Origin: CAXTKD01 sp964244885
GTDB lineage: Bacteria; Pseudomonadota; Alphaproteobacteria; Sphingomonadales; Sphingomonadaceae
Length of the DNA: 64,000 nucleotides
Direction of reading: 5' to 3'
NCBI GenBank assembly: GCA_964244885.1
Contig: CAXTKD010000004.1
Span: forward strand, 1 to 64,000
This document shows, piece by piece, positions 51,288-59,508 of this stretch (its first letter is position 1; each line of letters begins with the position of its first letter). A program made the translations under genes and the position numbers. Below the pieces are notes generated by a model that saw only the letters and a list, made by a program, of their open reading frames with translations, was not told the DNA's origin and did not search any database.

Positions 51288-52129
51288 GCCGCCACCTCGA
51301 CGTCGGTCGCCAGCTCGTGGAAGGATTTGATTTGCGTCTTGCCGAGGCCGATGTTGGTCTTGGCGCGGCGGAGCTTGTAGCCGAGCTTCTCGAGGATGGG
51401 CGCCACAACGCGCTCCTCTCCATCCTCGTCGCAGCGGGTGCCGACGCCAAGCACGACGATGGTGTCGATGCGCTTCTCGACCTCCCACACCGCGCGGATG
51501 ATCTCCTCGGTCCGCTCAACGGGCACGGTGATCTCGAGGATCGCCGACAGCACCTTTTCGTTCAGGATGTCCTCGCGGATGACGCCCCGCTCGACGTCGC
51601 TCATCATCGCGGTAACCGGATTTTTCGGCTGGATCTTCACGCCGAGCGCGGCCAGCGCCATGCTCATTTCCTGGATCTGGTGGAAGCGGACGCCGACGCC
51701 GGGGCGGCCGAACTCGATGGTGAAGCCGACCATGCCGACCGCGACGCGATTCGAGACGTCGTTGGTCTTCACCTCCTCGGTCCCGCGGCCGAGGACGCCG
51801 GTCGATTCATGTGGCACGCGGGGGTCGGAGAAGGCGCGGCGGACGACGCGCGGCCAGCTCAGCTCGTCGGGCTCGATCGCGTCGGTCGGGCAGATATCGG
51901 GATCGGGCTCGAAGCGAAGCAGCAGCTTCGACATGATGCGGCGGGCGATCCGCACCGTCTTCGGCGGCAGGTGCTCCTTGCTGAGCCCATTGTAGCAGGC
52001 ATAGCATTCGACGCAGGCGTCATGGTTGATCGTCGCCTTGCGGCGCACCGGATCGATATAGATCGCACCCATCGGGCAGACGTAGGTGCAATTGCCGCAC
52101 GCCACGCATTTCTTGTCGCTGATCTGCAT
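51284..52129 (-). CDS. Ferredoxin-domain protein of unknown family
   Basis: 281 residues. The N-terminus is a 2[4Fe-4S] ferredoxin: Cys8-x2-Cys11-x2-Cys14-x3-Cys18-Pro, then Cys39-x2-Cys42-x2-Cys45 with the fourth ligand displaced to Cys80 (DPDICPTDAIEP) by an insertion of about 30 residues. The remaining 200 residues are soluble and unrecognised, with GVLGRGTEEVKTNDVSNRVA, EFGRPGVGVRFHQIQEMSM and a ferredoxin-like-fold candidate LEITVPVERTEEIIRAVWEV. Likely electron carrier or catalytic half of an oxidoreductase or dehydratase with its overlapping partner. The ATG at MQISDKKCVACG is chosen. Confidence 0.75.
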   Translation of the reverse strand: MQISDKKCVACGNCTYVCPMGAIYIDPVRRKATINHDACVECYACYNGLSKEHLPPKTVRIARRIMSKLLLRFEPDPDICPTDAIEPDELSWPRVVRRAFSDPRVPHESTGVLGRGTEEVKTNDVSNRVAVGMVGFTIEFGRPGVGVRFHQIQEMSMALAALGVKIQPKNPVTAMMSDVERGVIREDILNEKVLSAILEITVPVERTEEIIRAVWEVEKRIDTIVVLGVGTRCDEDGEERVVAPILEKLGYKLRRAKTNIGLGKTQIKSFHELATDVEVAA

Positions 52130-52176
52130 GGCTTTAGCAGGCCCCCCGGCGGCGCGATCTGGCGTCCACATATCTT

Positions 52177-52204
52177 TGCATACAAAATTCCATATATGTA
52201 TGCA
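52177..52204. promoter_or_regulatory. Paired TGYATRCA operator, iron-sulfur operon promoter
   Basis: tgcataca at 52177-52184 and tgtatgca at 52197-52204, 20 bp start to start, 48 bases before the ferredoxin-like gene. The same box pair occurs at three other promoters of this cluster, suggesting the binding site of the FCD-type regulator. Confidence 0.7.
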
Positions 52205-52247
52205 GCATATCGTTCGCGGATTGCAAGGCTCATCTCCACCAAAATGG

Positions 52248-53528
52248 CTATGATGGCGCTTCGACGTAGAGCGGCTTCGCCGCGTTGATCTTCAGGCTCA
52301 ACAGCGCAGCGATCAGCGACAGCACGGCGAGGATCATGAAGGCCGGAGTCCAGCCGCTGTGCGTCACGATATAGCCCGTGGCGGCCGAGGCGATCGCGCC
52401 GCCGACGTTGCCGAAGGTGTTCATCACCGCAGACACCGATCCGGCGTAGGACCCGCCGACGTCCAGAGTGATCGCCCATGAGACGCCGACCGTCAGCTCC
52501 AGCCCGAACACCGCGAGGCAGAACCAGGCGACGCAGATCAAGGGGTCGGTGGCGAGAGTCGCGAACGGGATGGTGACCGCGGCGATCAGGAAACCGACGA
52601 CCGCGACCATGCGCCGCGCGGTCTTGAGATTGCCCGAGCGGGTCAGCAGCCTGTCCGACGTCCAGCCGCCCGCGATGTCGCCAAGCACGCCCGCCATCAG
52701 CGGCAAGCTGGCGTAAAGCCCCATCTCGGTCAGGTCGAACTCGCGCGCGGCGTTCAGGTACTTCGGGAACCAGGTCAGGAAGATGCCGATGTCGTAGGCG
52801 TAGCAGAAGTACATCGCCGACAGCAGCCAGATCTGCGGATTGCGGAGCAGCTTGCGCCACGGCACCTTGGCGCCGCGCCCGGCGGGCGCACTCTTGCCGA
52901 GACCCTCTGCGATCAGGTCCAGCTCGGCTTCGTTGACGCTGGCGTGCTCACGCGGCTGGTCGCGATAATAGCCGAACCACAGCGCCGCCCAGGCGAGGCC
53001 GACGAGCGCGAAGACGAAGAACGGCGCGCGCCAGCCGTAGTGCGCGATCAGGAAGACGACGAACACCGGGGTGATCGCGCCGCCGAGCCGCGCGCCGGCA
53101 TGCGTGATGCCCTGCGCGTAGCCGCGTTCCGACGGCAGCATCCAGCGGGAGAGCGAACGGGTGGCGATCGGGAAGGCCCCCGCCTCGCCGACCCCGAACA
53201 GGAAGCGGCAGACGAGCATCGAGCCCGCGCCCCACATCAGCGCGGTCGCGGCGGTGAAGGCCGACCACCAGATGACGATCCCGGTCAGCGCGCGGCGCGG
53301 GCCGAAGCGGTCGCCGAGCCAGCCGCCGGGAATCTGGAACAGCGCGTAGCCGATCTGGAAGATGCTGAAGATCCAGCCCATCGTGATCAGCGAGAAGCCG
53401 AACTCCGCCTGGATCGACGGCGCCGCGGTCGAGATCACGACGCGGTCCATGTAGGTGATCATATAGGCGGCGACGGTGAGCCAGAGCACCGTATGCCGGA
53501 CCCGCGTCGGCCGTTCGCGCATCACCAT
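52248..53528 (-). CDS. MFS transporter, anion:cation symporter (ACS) family
   Basis: 426 residues with 12 predicted helices. VAAYMITYMDRVVISTAAPS and GWIFSIFQIGYALFQIPGGW with LGDRFGPRRA are typical of the ACS family, which takes up hexuronates, glucarate, galactonate, tartrate or phthalate with protons. Third gene of an operon after the FAH-family dehydratase and the amidohydrolase (21-base gap), consistent with importing the substrate or an intermediate of the pathway. Confidence 0.9.
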   Translation of the reverse strand: MVMRERPTRVRHTVLWLTVAAYMITYMDRVVISTAAPSIQAEFGFSLITMGWIFSIFQIGYALFQIPGGWLGDRFGPRRALTGIVIWWSAFTAATALMWGAGSMLVCRFLFGVGEAGAFPIATRSLSRWMLPSERGYAQGITHAGARLGGAITPVFVVFLIAHYGWRAPFFVFALVGLAWAALWFGYYRDQPREHASVNEAELDLIAEGLGKSAPAGRGAKVPWRKLLRNPQIWLLSAMYFCYAYDIGIFLTWFPKYLNAAREFDLTEMGLYASLPLMAGVLGDIAGGWTSDRLLTRSGNLKTARRMVAVVGFLIAAVTIPFATLATDPLICVAWFCLAVFGLELTVGVSWAITLDVGGSYAGSVSAVMNTFGNVGGAIASAATGYIVTHSGWTPAFMILAVLSLIAALLSLKINAAKPLYVEAPS

Positions 53529-53549
53529 GTCATTCTCCAGGCCTCCAGA

Positions 53550-54872
53550 TCAGCGCACGATCTTGCGGCCGGCGATGTAGACCGAGTCGATCTTGCGCGT
53601 GTTCAGGATGTTGCGGTTCGGATCGGCATCGAGGACCAGGAGGTCGGCCCAGTTGCCGCGAACGATCGTGCCGACGCCCTTGGCGTCGAGCAGCTCCGCG
53701 GCGCCGCCGGTCGCGGCGTGGATGGCCTGCGCCGGCGTCATCCCCGACTGGACGAGCAGCGCCAGCTCCCAATGCGCGAAATAGCCGCCGAAACGCCCCG
53801 GCGGACCGGAGTCGGTGCCCATGCCGACGGGCACGCCCGCGTCCATCTCGCGCTTGACGTCGATCCTCGACAGCTCGGCGAAACGCGCGAGCTGCGGGTA
53901 AGCGGCGGAGGCGCGGACGGCGGCCTGGCGCTGGGGGCTCTTCAGGATGGCGAGCGCGGCGGGCGACACCGCGTGCTGGAAAAACGGATCGTCGAACTCC
54001 GGCGCGGGCTTCGAGAACTCGATGAGCGACTGCTCGCGGCTGAGCGTCGCCGCCCATTGAACCGTCCCCTGCTTCTTCATCGCGGCGAGCAGTTCCGCAT
54101 CGATCGGCATGTCGCGCGGCGCGTGGACGAAGCCGTCGATGCCTTGCGCGGCCAGCCGCTTGGCGTCGGCGAGATAGAAGATGTGGCCCAGTGCCTTCAG
54201 GCCGTGGCGATGGGCCGCATCGATCACCGCCTGGCTGATCTCCGGCGGCATCTTGGGCATGGCGCCAAGCTCGTCGTCGAGCCACAGCTTGATGTAGTCG
54301 GCGCCCTTGGCGGCCTGCGCATCGACCGCCGATGTCGCCTGCGCAGGCGTCGAAACCTGCATGTTGATGCCCGGAACCCCGCCGTAGCCCCTGGAGTAGA
54401 CGATGCCCTGCCCCGCCGTCATGACTCGCGCCATCGTCGGCCGGCCATCGCGCTGCTCGCGGCGAAGATCGAAGATCAGGTCCTTGTCGGTGCCCATCGA
54501 GGCGACGGTGGTGACGCCGTAGAAGGCGTAGTTCCGGAGGTCCTTCTCGACGCTTTCGCGGGTGTAGTTGCTGTCGAGCTGCGTCATGTCGACGACGGTG
54601 CCGATGTGCACATGGGTGTCGATCAGCCCCGGCATGACGAACTTGCCGCCGAGGTCGACGACCGCGCCATCGGCCTGCGGCGCCTGCGCTGAAGCGCCGA
54701 CCCAGACGATCCGGCCGTCGGTGACCACCATCGACGAGCCCGGCACCGCGGGGCCTCCCTTGCCGTCGATCAGCGAGAAATTCTTCAGGACCAGCGTCTC
54801 GCCGAACGCCGGCACGGCGAGCAACGCGCCGCCGAGCAGGGCCGGGGCGAGGATACGCATAAGGCTCTTCAT
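53550..54872 (-). CDS. Exported metal-dependent amidohydrolase
   Basis: 440 residues. Signal peptide MKSLMRILAPALLGGALLAV ends near AFG-E. The TIM-barrel amidohydrolase shows His87-x-His89 (PGLIDTHVHIGT), a Lys in DYIKLWLDDE that is probably carboxylated, His in LKALGHIFYLADA and Asp in GMGTDSGPPG. It resembles imidazolonepropionase-like or prolidase-like exported enzymes, which cleave amide, lactam or lactone bonds. It may open a cyclic precursor before uptake. It follows the FAH gene by two bases. Confidence 0.85.
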   Translation of the reverse strand: MKSLMRILAPALLGGALLAVPAFGETLVLKNFSLIDGKGGPAVPGSSMVVTDGRIVWVGASAQAPQADGAVVDLGGKFVMPGLIDTHVHIGTVVDMTQLDSNYTRESVEKDLRNYAFYGVTTVASMGTDKDLIFDLRREQRDGRPTMARVMTAGQGIVYSRGYGGVPGINMQVSTPAQATSAVDAQAAKGADYIKLWLDDELGAMPKMPPEISQAVIDAAHRHGLKALGHIFYLADAKRLAAQGIDGFVHAPRDMPIDAELLAAMKKQGTVQWAATLSREQSLIEFSKPAPEFDDPFFQHAVSPAALAILKSPQRQAAVRASAAYPQLARFAELSRIDVKREMDAGVPVGMGTDSGPPGRFGGYFAHWELALLVQSGMTPAQAIHAATGGAAELLDAKGVGTIVRGNWADLLVLDADPNRNILNTRKIDSVYIAGRKIVR

Positions 54873-54874
54873 GA

Positions 54875-56023
54875 TCACGCTCCCAGTAAGCCGCGGCCGG
54901 CGAGGTTTCGCATCAGGTCGGAAATGCCGAAGGTCCATGGCGGCGCGTCCTCGCAATGGCGGACCTTGTTGGTCAGCGCGCCCAGGCGGGGCGTCGAAAC
55001 GGTCACCACGTCGCCGACCTTGTGCGTGAAGCCCCGTCCCGCTTCGCAGCGATCGTCGATCGGCGCGAACATCGTGCCGAGGAACAGCACGAAGCCGTCG
55101 GGATATTGGTGCGACTTCATCGTCTGGCGGATGAGCTCCAACGGGTCGCGGCTGATCAGGCGCATGCTGGACGAGCCGTCGAGCCGGTAACCGTCCTCGC
55201 CCGCGACATGCAGCGACACCTCGGCGCTGCGGACGTCGTCGATGGTGAAATTGTCGTCGAATAGGCGGATGAAGGGACCGAGCGCGCAGCTGGCGTTATT
55301 GTCCTTGGCCTTGCCGAGGAGCAGGGCCGAACGCCCCTCGAAATCGCGCAGGTTGACGTCGTTGCCGAGCGTCGCGCCGCGCGCGTTGCCGGCCGGATCG
55401 GCGACGATGACGATCTCGGGCTCGGGGTTGTTCCAGTGCGAATCGCTCCGGATGCCGATGTAAGCGCCCGAGCCGACGGCGGAGAGAACAGGCGCCTTGG
55501 TGAACACCTCCGCATCCGGACCGATGGCGACTTCCAGATATTGCGACCAGCTGCCGCTTTCGATCAGCGCCGCTTTCAATGCTTCGGCCTCCGGAGAGCC
55601 CGGCCGGATCGCGAAAATGTCGCCGCCGATTCGCGCCTGGATTTCGTCGCGGAAGAGGTGCGCGCTGGCGACATCGCCTCGGGCGCGCTCCTCGATCACC
55701 CGTTCCAGCGCGGAGACCGCGAAGGTGACGCCGGCGGCCTTGATGCACTGGAGATCGATCGGCGCGAGCAGCCGCTGGGCGTCCGCCTCCCAGGCGGGCC
55801 GCGACTCGATCATATCGATCGGGCCGAGGTGGTGGCCTTCCGGCAGCGCGCGTCCCGGCGGCGTCATTGCGATCACATCGGCGACGGTCGGCGCGAAATC
55901 GGAGAGGTCGAAAACCTGTCCATCGAGGATACTGACCGGCGTCGGGCCCGCCGGCGTCGAGATACGCCCGATCAGAATCGCGTCGTGCGCGTCCTGAGGA
56001 AGCGATTCGAGCACCGTGACCAT
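54875..56023 (-). CDS. FAH-family dehydratase, XylX (2-keto-3-deoxy-xylonate dehydratase)-like
   Basis: 382 residues from the chosen start. The FAH fold has metal ligands in DSHWNNPEPEIVIV, and GNDVNLRDFEGRSALLLGKA, DNNASCALGPFIRLFD and LFLGTMFAPIDDR closely recall Caulobacter XylX, which dehydrates 2-keto-3-deoxy-xylonate to alpha-ketoglutarate semialdehyde. This is from memory of the family. An acid sugar 2-keto-3-deoxy intermediate is therefore likely. Longer starts at 56062 or 56086 would fall inside the operator box, so MVTVLESLPQD is preferred. First gene of the operon with the amidohydrolase and MFS transporter. Confidence 0.85.
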   Translation of the reverse strand: MVTVLESLPQDAHDAILIGRISTPAGPTPVSILDGQVFDLSDFAPTVADVIAMTPPGRALPEGHHLGPIDMIESRPAWEADAQRLLAPIDLQCIKAAGVTFAVSALERVIEERARGDVASAHLFRDEIQARIGGDIFAIRPGSPEAEALKAALIESGSWSQYLEVAIGPDAEVFTKAPVLSAVGSGAYIGIRSDSHWNNPEPEIVIVADPAGNARGATLGNDVNLRDFEGRSALLLGKAKDNNASCALGPFIRLFDDNFTIDDVRSAEVSLHVAGEDGYRLDGSSSMRLISRDPLELIRQTMKSHQYPDGFVLFLGTMFAPIDDRCEAGRGFTHKVGDVVTVSTPRLGALTNKVRHCEDAPPWTFGISDLMRNLAGRGLLGA

Positions 56024-56053
56024 TCCCCGCCGCGCGTTGATCGCGCCTATATC

Positions 56054-56081
56054 TGTATGCATAGAAAACATCTTGCATACA
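56054..56081. promoter_or_regulatory. Paired TGYATRCA operator, FAH operon promoter
   Basis: tgtatgca at 56054-56061 and tgcataca at 56074-56081, again 20 bp start to start, 31 bases upstream of the FAH gene and 27 bases downstream of the end of the regulator gene. Confidence 0.75.
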
Positions 56082-56107
56082 GGCAAATGGATTCGCCGGC
56101 CGCTTGG

Positions 56108-56869
56108 CTAGGTGGAGGCGCCCGCGTAAATTTCCGACCGCTTGCGCGCCCTGAGCTTGGCCTCGCCCTTCTTCATGCTCTCGACGCCCTTGGCGAAATG
56201 GTTCTCGAGCAGCTGCTTCAGCAGGTTCTCGTCGCGGGCGGCGATCGCGGCGTTAATCTCGCGATGCTCCTGAAACGCTTCGGCCCAGCGGTCGTGGTCG
56301 AGCGTCGAGACGTGGCGCGCCCGCTCGGCGCGCGGCAACAGCAGCCGCCACGCGAGGAGCAGCGAAGGGCTGTTCGCCGCCTCGACGATCTGCTCGTGGA
56401 TCAGCCGGTTGGCTTCAAGATAGCTCAAACGATCGGACTTCTCGAAATAGGCCGCGAGGTCGTCCTGCAGCTCGCCGAGGATTTCGATCTGCTCGGGCGT
56501 GATTCGCCGGCAGGCAAGCTGGCCCGCCAGCGCTTCGAGCGCGCCGAGCACGGTGAACACATCGGCCGCTTCCGACTTGTCGGGAACGCTGACGACGACG
56601 CTGCGATTGGGCAGCAGGTCGACCAACCCCTCGGCCGCCAGCGTCCGGAACGCCTCGCGGATCGGGGTGCGCGACATGCCGAGCTCCTGGCTGAGCGCGA
56701 CCTCGCGGAGCCGCTCGCCGGGCGGCAGGCGGCCGGACAGGATCATCTTGCGGATCGTCTCGACCGCGTCGACGCGCAGCTGGCCCTTGCGGCGCTCGTC
56801 ACCGCCGTTCTTGACCGGCGAAATGTCATCGGCGGGTGCCGGTTGGGCGGCCGATGCTTTGCGATTCAT
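56108..56869 (-). CDS. GntR-family transcriptional regulator, FCD subfamily
   Basis: 253 residues. Winged HTH (LREVALSQELGMSRTPIREA, then LAAEGLVDLLPNRSVVVSV) and an all-helical FCD effector domain whose metal-binding His are in ANRLIHEQIVEA, EAFQEHREINAAI and LENHFAKGVE. FCD regulators usually repress operons for organic or sugar acids and bind TNGTNNNACNA-like palindromes. Its position in the middle of the cluster and the paired boxes at four promoters make it the probable regulator. No box is seen in front of its own gene. Confidence 0.92.
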   Translation of the reverse strand: MNRKASAAQPAPADDISPVKNGGDERRKGQLRVDAVETIRKMILSGRLPPGERLREVALSQELGMSRTPIREAFRTLAAEGLVDLLPNRSVVVSVPDKSEAADVFTVLGALEALAGQLACRRITPEQIEILGELQDDLAAYFEKSDRLSYLEANRLIHEQIVEAANSPSLLLAWRLLLPRAERARHVSTLDHDRWAEAFQEHREINAAIAARDENLLKQLLENHFAKGVESMKKGEAKLRARKRSEIYAGAST

Positions 56870-56965
56870 ATCCTCAAGCCTGCGCTTTCGTAGATGGTGG
56901 AGGCTGCGACCGCCGCCAGCCTAAGGTCCAGTTTAGGACTAATCAAGCGGCTGCCGGGCGGGCCG

Positions 56966-57391
56966 TCAGTGACTAGCATGCGGACCGTCGATGACAATCT
57001 GTTGAAGCCCCGTGGCGTCCTTCGGAAGCTCGGCCGCGCCGGGGTGGAAGGCGTTTGCCTCCAGGATATAGGCGACGACGTCCGCCGTCGCGGCGGCGCC
57101 GAGGCTGCCGGGATCGCTCTGCGGCATCGTCGTACGAATCTTCTGCGCCAGCGCCTCGGCGGGCTGCCCGGTCCAGTTGGCGAGGAAGCGGTCGCCGGCG
57201 AGCGGCGGCGACATCTCGACGCCCGCCAGCGTCCCGCCGTGGCACGCCGCGCAGGTCGCGTCATAGGCCGCCTTGCCGCGCGCCGCCTGCGCCGGCGTGT
57301 AGACGCCGCCCGACGCCGGACGGGTCGCGGCTTGCGCGAGCACCAGGCCCGAGACGGCGAGCGCAAACATCGCAAAGACCGGGCGCATCAT
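56966..57391 (-). CDS. Periplasmic cytochrome c, probable electron acceptor of the PQQ dehydrogenase
   Basis: 141 residues. Signal peptide MMRPVFAMFALAVSGLVLAQ; heme site CAACH in DATCAACHGGTLAG (the heme motif is Cys-Ala-Ala-Cys-His) and a probable Met axial ligand in GVEMSPPLAGDRF. One heme, class I fold. It overlaps the end of the PQQ dehydrogenase gene by four bases and so is translated with it. It should pass electrons from the quinoprotein to the respiratory chain. Confidence 0.9.
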   Translation of the reverse strand: MMRPVFAMFALAVSGLVLAQAATRPASGGVYTPAQAARGKAAYDATCAACHGGTLAGVEMSPPLAGDRFLANWTGQPAEALAQKIRTTMPQSDPGSLGAAATADVVAYILEANAFHPGAAELPKDATGLQQIVIDGPHASH

Positions 57392-59397
57392 GCCTTGGGC
57401 AATCGCAGAGCGACTAGCTCCGCGCCATAGCTCCCGCCGCCGATCGCCAGAATGATGTGCTGCCGGCCGCGGATCATGACGCTCATCGGCGCGCCGGTTT
57501 GCGGCGCCGGGAGATAGACCGCGCCGCGCTCGACGCCCGTCGCCTTGTCGTAGGCGCGCAGCATCGTGCCGCGTTTGCCGTTCGGCGTGGTGACGAAGCC
57601 GGGCTCGCCGCAGATCACCAGCGTCTTGGTGACCATCGGCCCGACGACGCCGGCCCGCCCGGTGCGCGGGATCGTCAGCCCTTTTAGCGCCGGGTGGTTG
57701 CGAATTTCGTCGGGCGTCTCGCCGTGCGCGACTTGCCAGGCGATCGTCCCCTTGGTCAGGTCGAAGGCGCTGATCCGGCCGTAGGGCGGCTTCAGCAGCG
57801 GCAGTCCCTGGACGCTAAGCAATCCCGGCTTGAAGCCATCCCGCGTCACCGGCCCCTGCCCCGGGATCGGCGGCTCGCTCCGCATGTTGACATAGTCGAA
57901 GTCGGAGACCGCCTCGTCGGTGTTGCGCACCGACATCATGACATCGGCCTGCGTCTTCGAATGGACGTAGACCATGTGCGTCTCGGGATCGTAGGCGCCG
58001 CCCGGCCAGTTGGTGCCGCCGGTCAGGCTCGGCGCGGTCAGCGTGCCCCAGGTGCCGTTCGGTTCGTAGACCGAGGGCGGCGTGAACAGCGGCCCGATCT
58101 TGTAGTTCTTGATCAGCCGCACCGCCTCGGCGCGAAGCGCAGGCGTGTAGTCGATCAGCAGGTCCTCGCGGATCCCTTGCACGTCATAGGCGGGCGGCTT
58201 GCTCGGCACCGGCTGGGTCGGCGAATACCATTCGCCCGGGACGTTGCCCTTCGGCACGGGCGTCTCGCGGATCGGCCAGATCGGCTCGCCGGTCTCGCGG
58301 TTGAGCACATAGAGGAAGGACTGCTTGGTCGGCAGCGCCAGCGCCTTGACCATGCGTCCCCTGACCGGAATGTCCGCGAGGATCGGCGCGCAGGGGATGT
58401 CGTAATCCCAGAGGCCGTGGTGGACGGTCTGGTAGTGCCACTTGCGCTTGCCGGTGTGGAGATCGACCGCGACGATGCTTTCGCCGAACAGCCCCTTGCC
58501 GCGACGGTAGGCGCCATTGGCGTCGCCGGTCGGCAGCTCGACGCCGAGATAGGCGAGGTTCAGTTCCTCATCGACCGAGATCTGGCACCAGACGCCGGCG
58601 TTGCCGATGGCATCGGTGCCGTCGAGCCAGCTATCGTAGCCGAACTCGCCCTTCTCGGGGATGGTGTGGAAGATCCACAGCCGCTTGCCGGTGCGGACGT
58701 CGAAGCCCCGGACATAGCCCTTCACGTTGCGGTGCGTCTTGGGAACGTTGCCGACCGAGTGCGCAGCGCCGACGATCACCACGTCCTTGGCGACGCACGG
58801 CGTCGCGTGGAGGCCGACGTCGCCGTTCAGGGGGTCGATCACCTGATCGTCGTTCTGCTTCAGATCTACAATGCCGCCGGCGCCGAAAGCCCTGTCGAGC
58901 AGCCCGGTCTTCGCGTCGAGCGCCACGAGTTGATAGCCGATGGTGACGTAGAGGATGCGCTCCTCGGTCCCATCGCTCCAATAAGCGAGGCCACGCCCCG
59001 ACTGGCGGCGCGGCGCATTCAGCGCGCGCTGTCCCTCGTCGAGGCGGTGCGTCCACAGGATTTCGCCGGTCGCGGCGCCGAGCGCCGCGACGTCGCGGCG
59101 GGTTCCGGCTGTGGTGTAGAGCCGCCCGGCGATGACCAGCGGCGTCGCCTCGTAATTATATTCGGGGCGCGGGCCGAAGGATTCGGTCTTGAAGCGCCAG
59201 GCCACCTCGAGGTCGTTGAAATTGCCGGCGTCGATCTGGTCGAGCGGCGAATAGCGGGTGTTGGCGAGGTCGCCGGCGTAGCTCCTCCAATCGGTGTCGG
59301 CGGGCAGGCCGAGCGCGTGGGCCACGGACACTTTCGCCCAAAGGTAGGCCATCACCGGGAGGGCGAGCGCCTTTCGCCGCGACAGCCGTGTCGTCAT
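57388..59397 (-). CDS. PQQ-dependent sugar or alcohol dehydrogenase, periplasmic
   Basis: 669 residues. N-terminal Tat-like signal (TTRLSRRKALALPVMAYLWA) then an eight-bladed quinoprotein propeller: DWRSYAGDLANTRYSPLDQI, the mGDH-type motif HHGLWDYDIPCAPIL, and FDLTKGTIAWQVAHGE. It is most like the catalytic part of membrane glucose or quinate dehydrogenases but lacks their five N-terminal helices. It oxidises an alcohol or hemiacetal group, giving lactones from sugars. The cytochrome c gene is coupled downstream. No pqq synthesis genes in the window. The ATG is 38 bases from an operator box. Confidence 0.9.
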   Translation of the reverse strand: MTTRLSRRKALALPVMAYLWAKVSVAHALGLPADTDWRSYAGDLANTRYSPLDQIDAGNFNDLEVAWRFKTESFGPRPEYNYEATPLVIAGRLYTTAGTRRDVAALGAATGEILWTHRLDEGQRALNAPRRQSGRGLAYWSDGTEERILYVTIGYQLVALDAKTGLLDRAFGAGGIVDLKQNDDQVIDPLNGDVGLHATPCVAKDVVIVGAAHSVGNVPKTHRNVKGYVRGFDVRTGKRLWIFHTIPEKGEFGYDSWLDGTDAIGNAGVWCQISVDEELNLAYLGVELPTGDANGAYRRGKGLFGESIVAVDLHTGKRKWHYQTVHHGLWDYDIPCAPILADIPVRGRMVKALALPTKQSFLYVLNRETGEPIWPIRETPVPKGNVPGEWYSPTQPVPSKPPAYDVQGIREDLLIDYTPALRAEAVRLIKNYKIGPLFTPPSVYEPNGTWGTLTAPSLTGGTNWPGGAYDPETHMVYVHSKTQADVMMSVRNTDEAVSDFDYVNMRSEPPIPGQGPVTRDGFKPGLLSVQGLPLLKPPYGRISAFDLTKGTIAWQVAHGETPDEIRNHPALKGLTIPRTGRAGVVGPMVTKTLVICGEPGFVTTPNGKRGTMLRAYDKATGVERGAVYLPAPQTGAPMSVMIRGRQHIILAIGGGSYGAELVALRLPKA

Positions 59398-59434
59398 CCA
59401 TGCCCCCAGATGCGCGCATTGCTTGCGCCGTTTG

Positions 59435-59461
59435 TGCATACAGCGCATAGAATTGCATACA
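59435..59461. promoter_or_regulatory. Paired TGCATACA operator, divergent PQQ dehydrogenase / MFS promoters
   Basis: tgcataca at 59435-59442 and again at 59454-59461, 19 bp apart, in the 111-base gap between divergent operons. Placement could control both directions. Confidence 0.7.
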
Positions 59462-59508
59462 TCATTGCGCAAGGCGACAACGCCGCGCAGCATGGGGAGG
59501 GATCGGTT

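Noticed and set aside
50601..52129. 6-hydroxynicotinate reductase or a nicotinate pathway
   Set aside because: The remembered reductase sequences have different motifs and length, and no other nicotinate genes are present.
57694..59508. Long open frame upstream of and continuous with the second MFS gene
   Set aside because: It is antisense to the PQQ dehydrogenase, which has clear motifs. The MFS protein is complete from the TTG at 59509 with a good ribosome-binding site.
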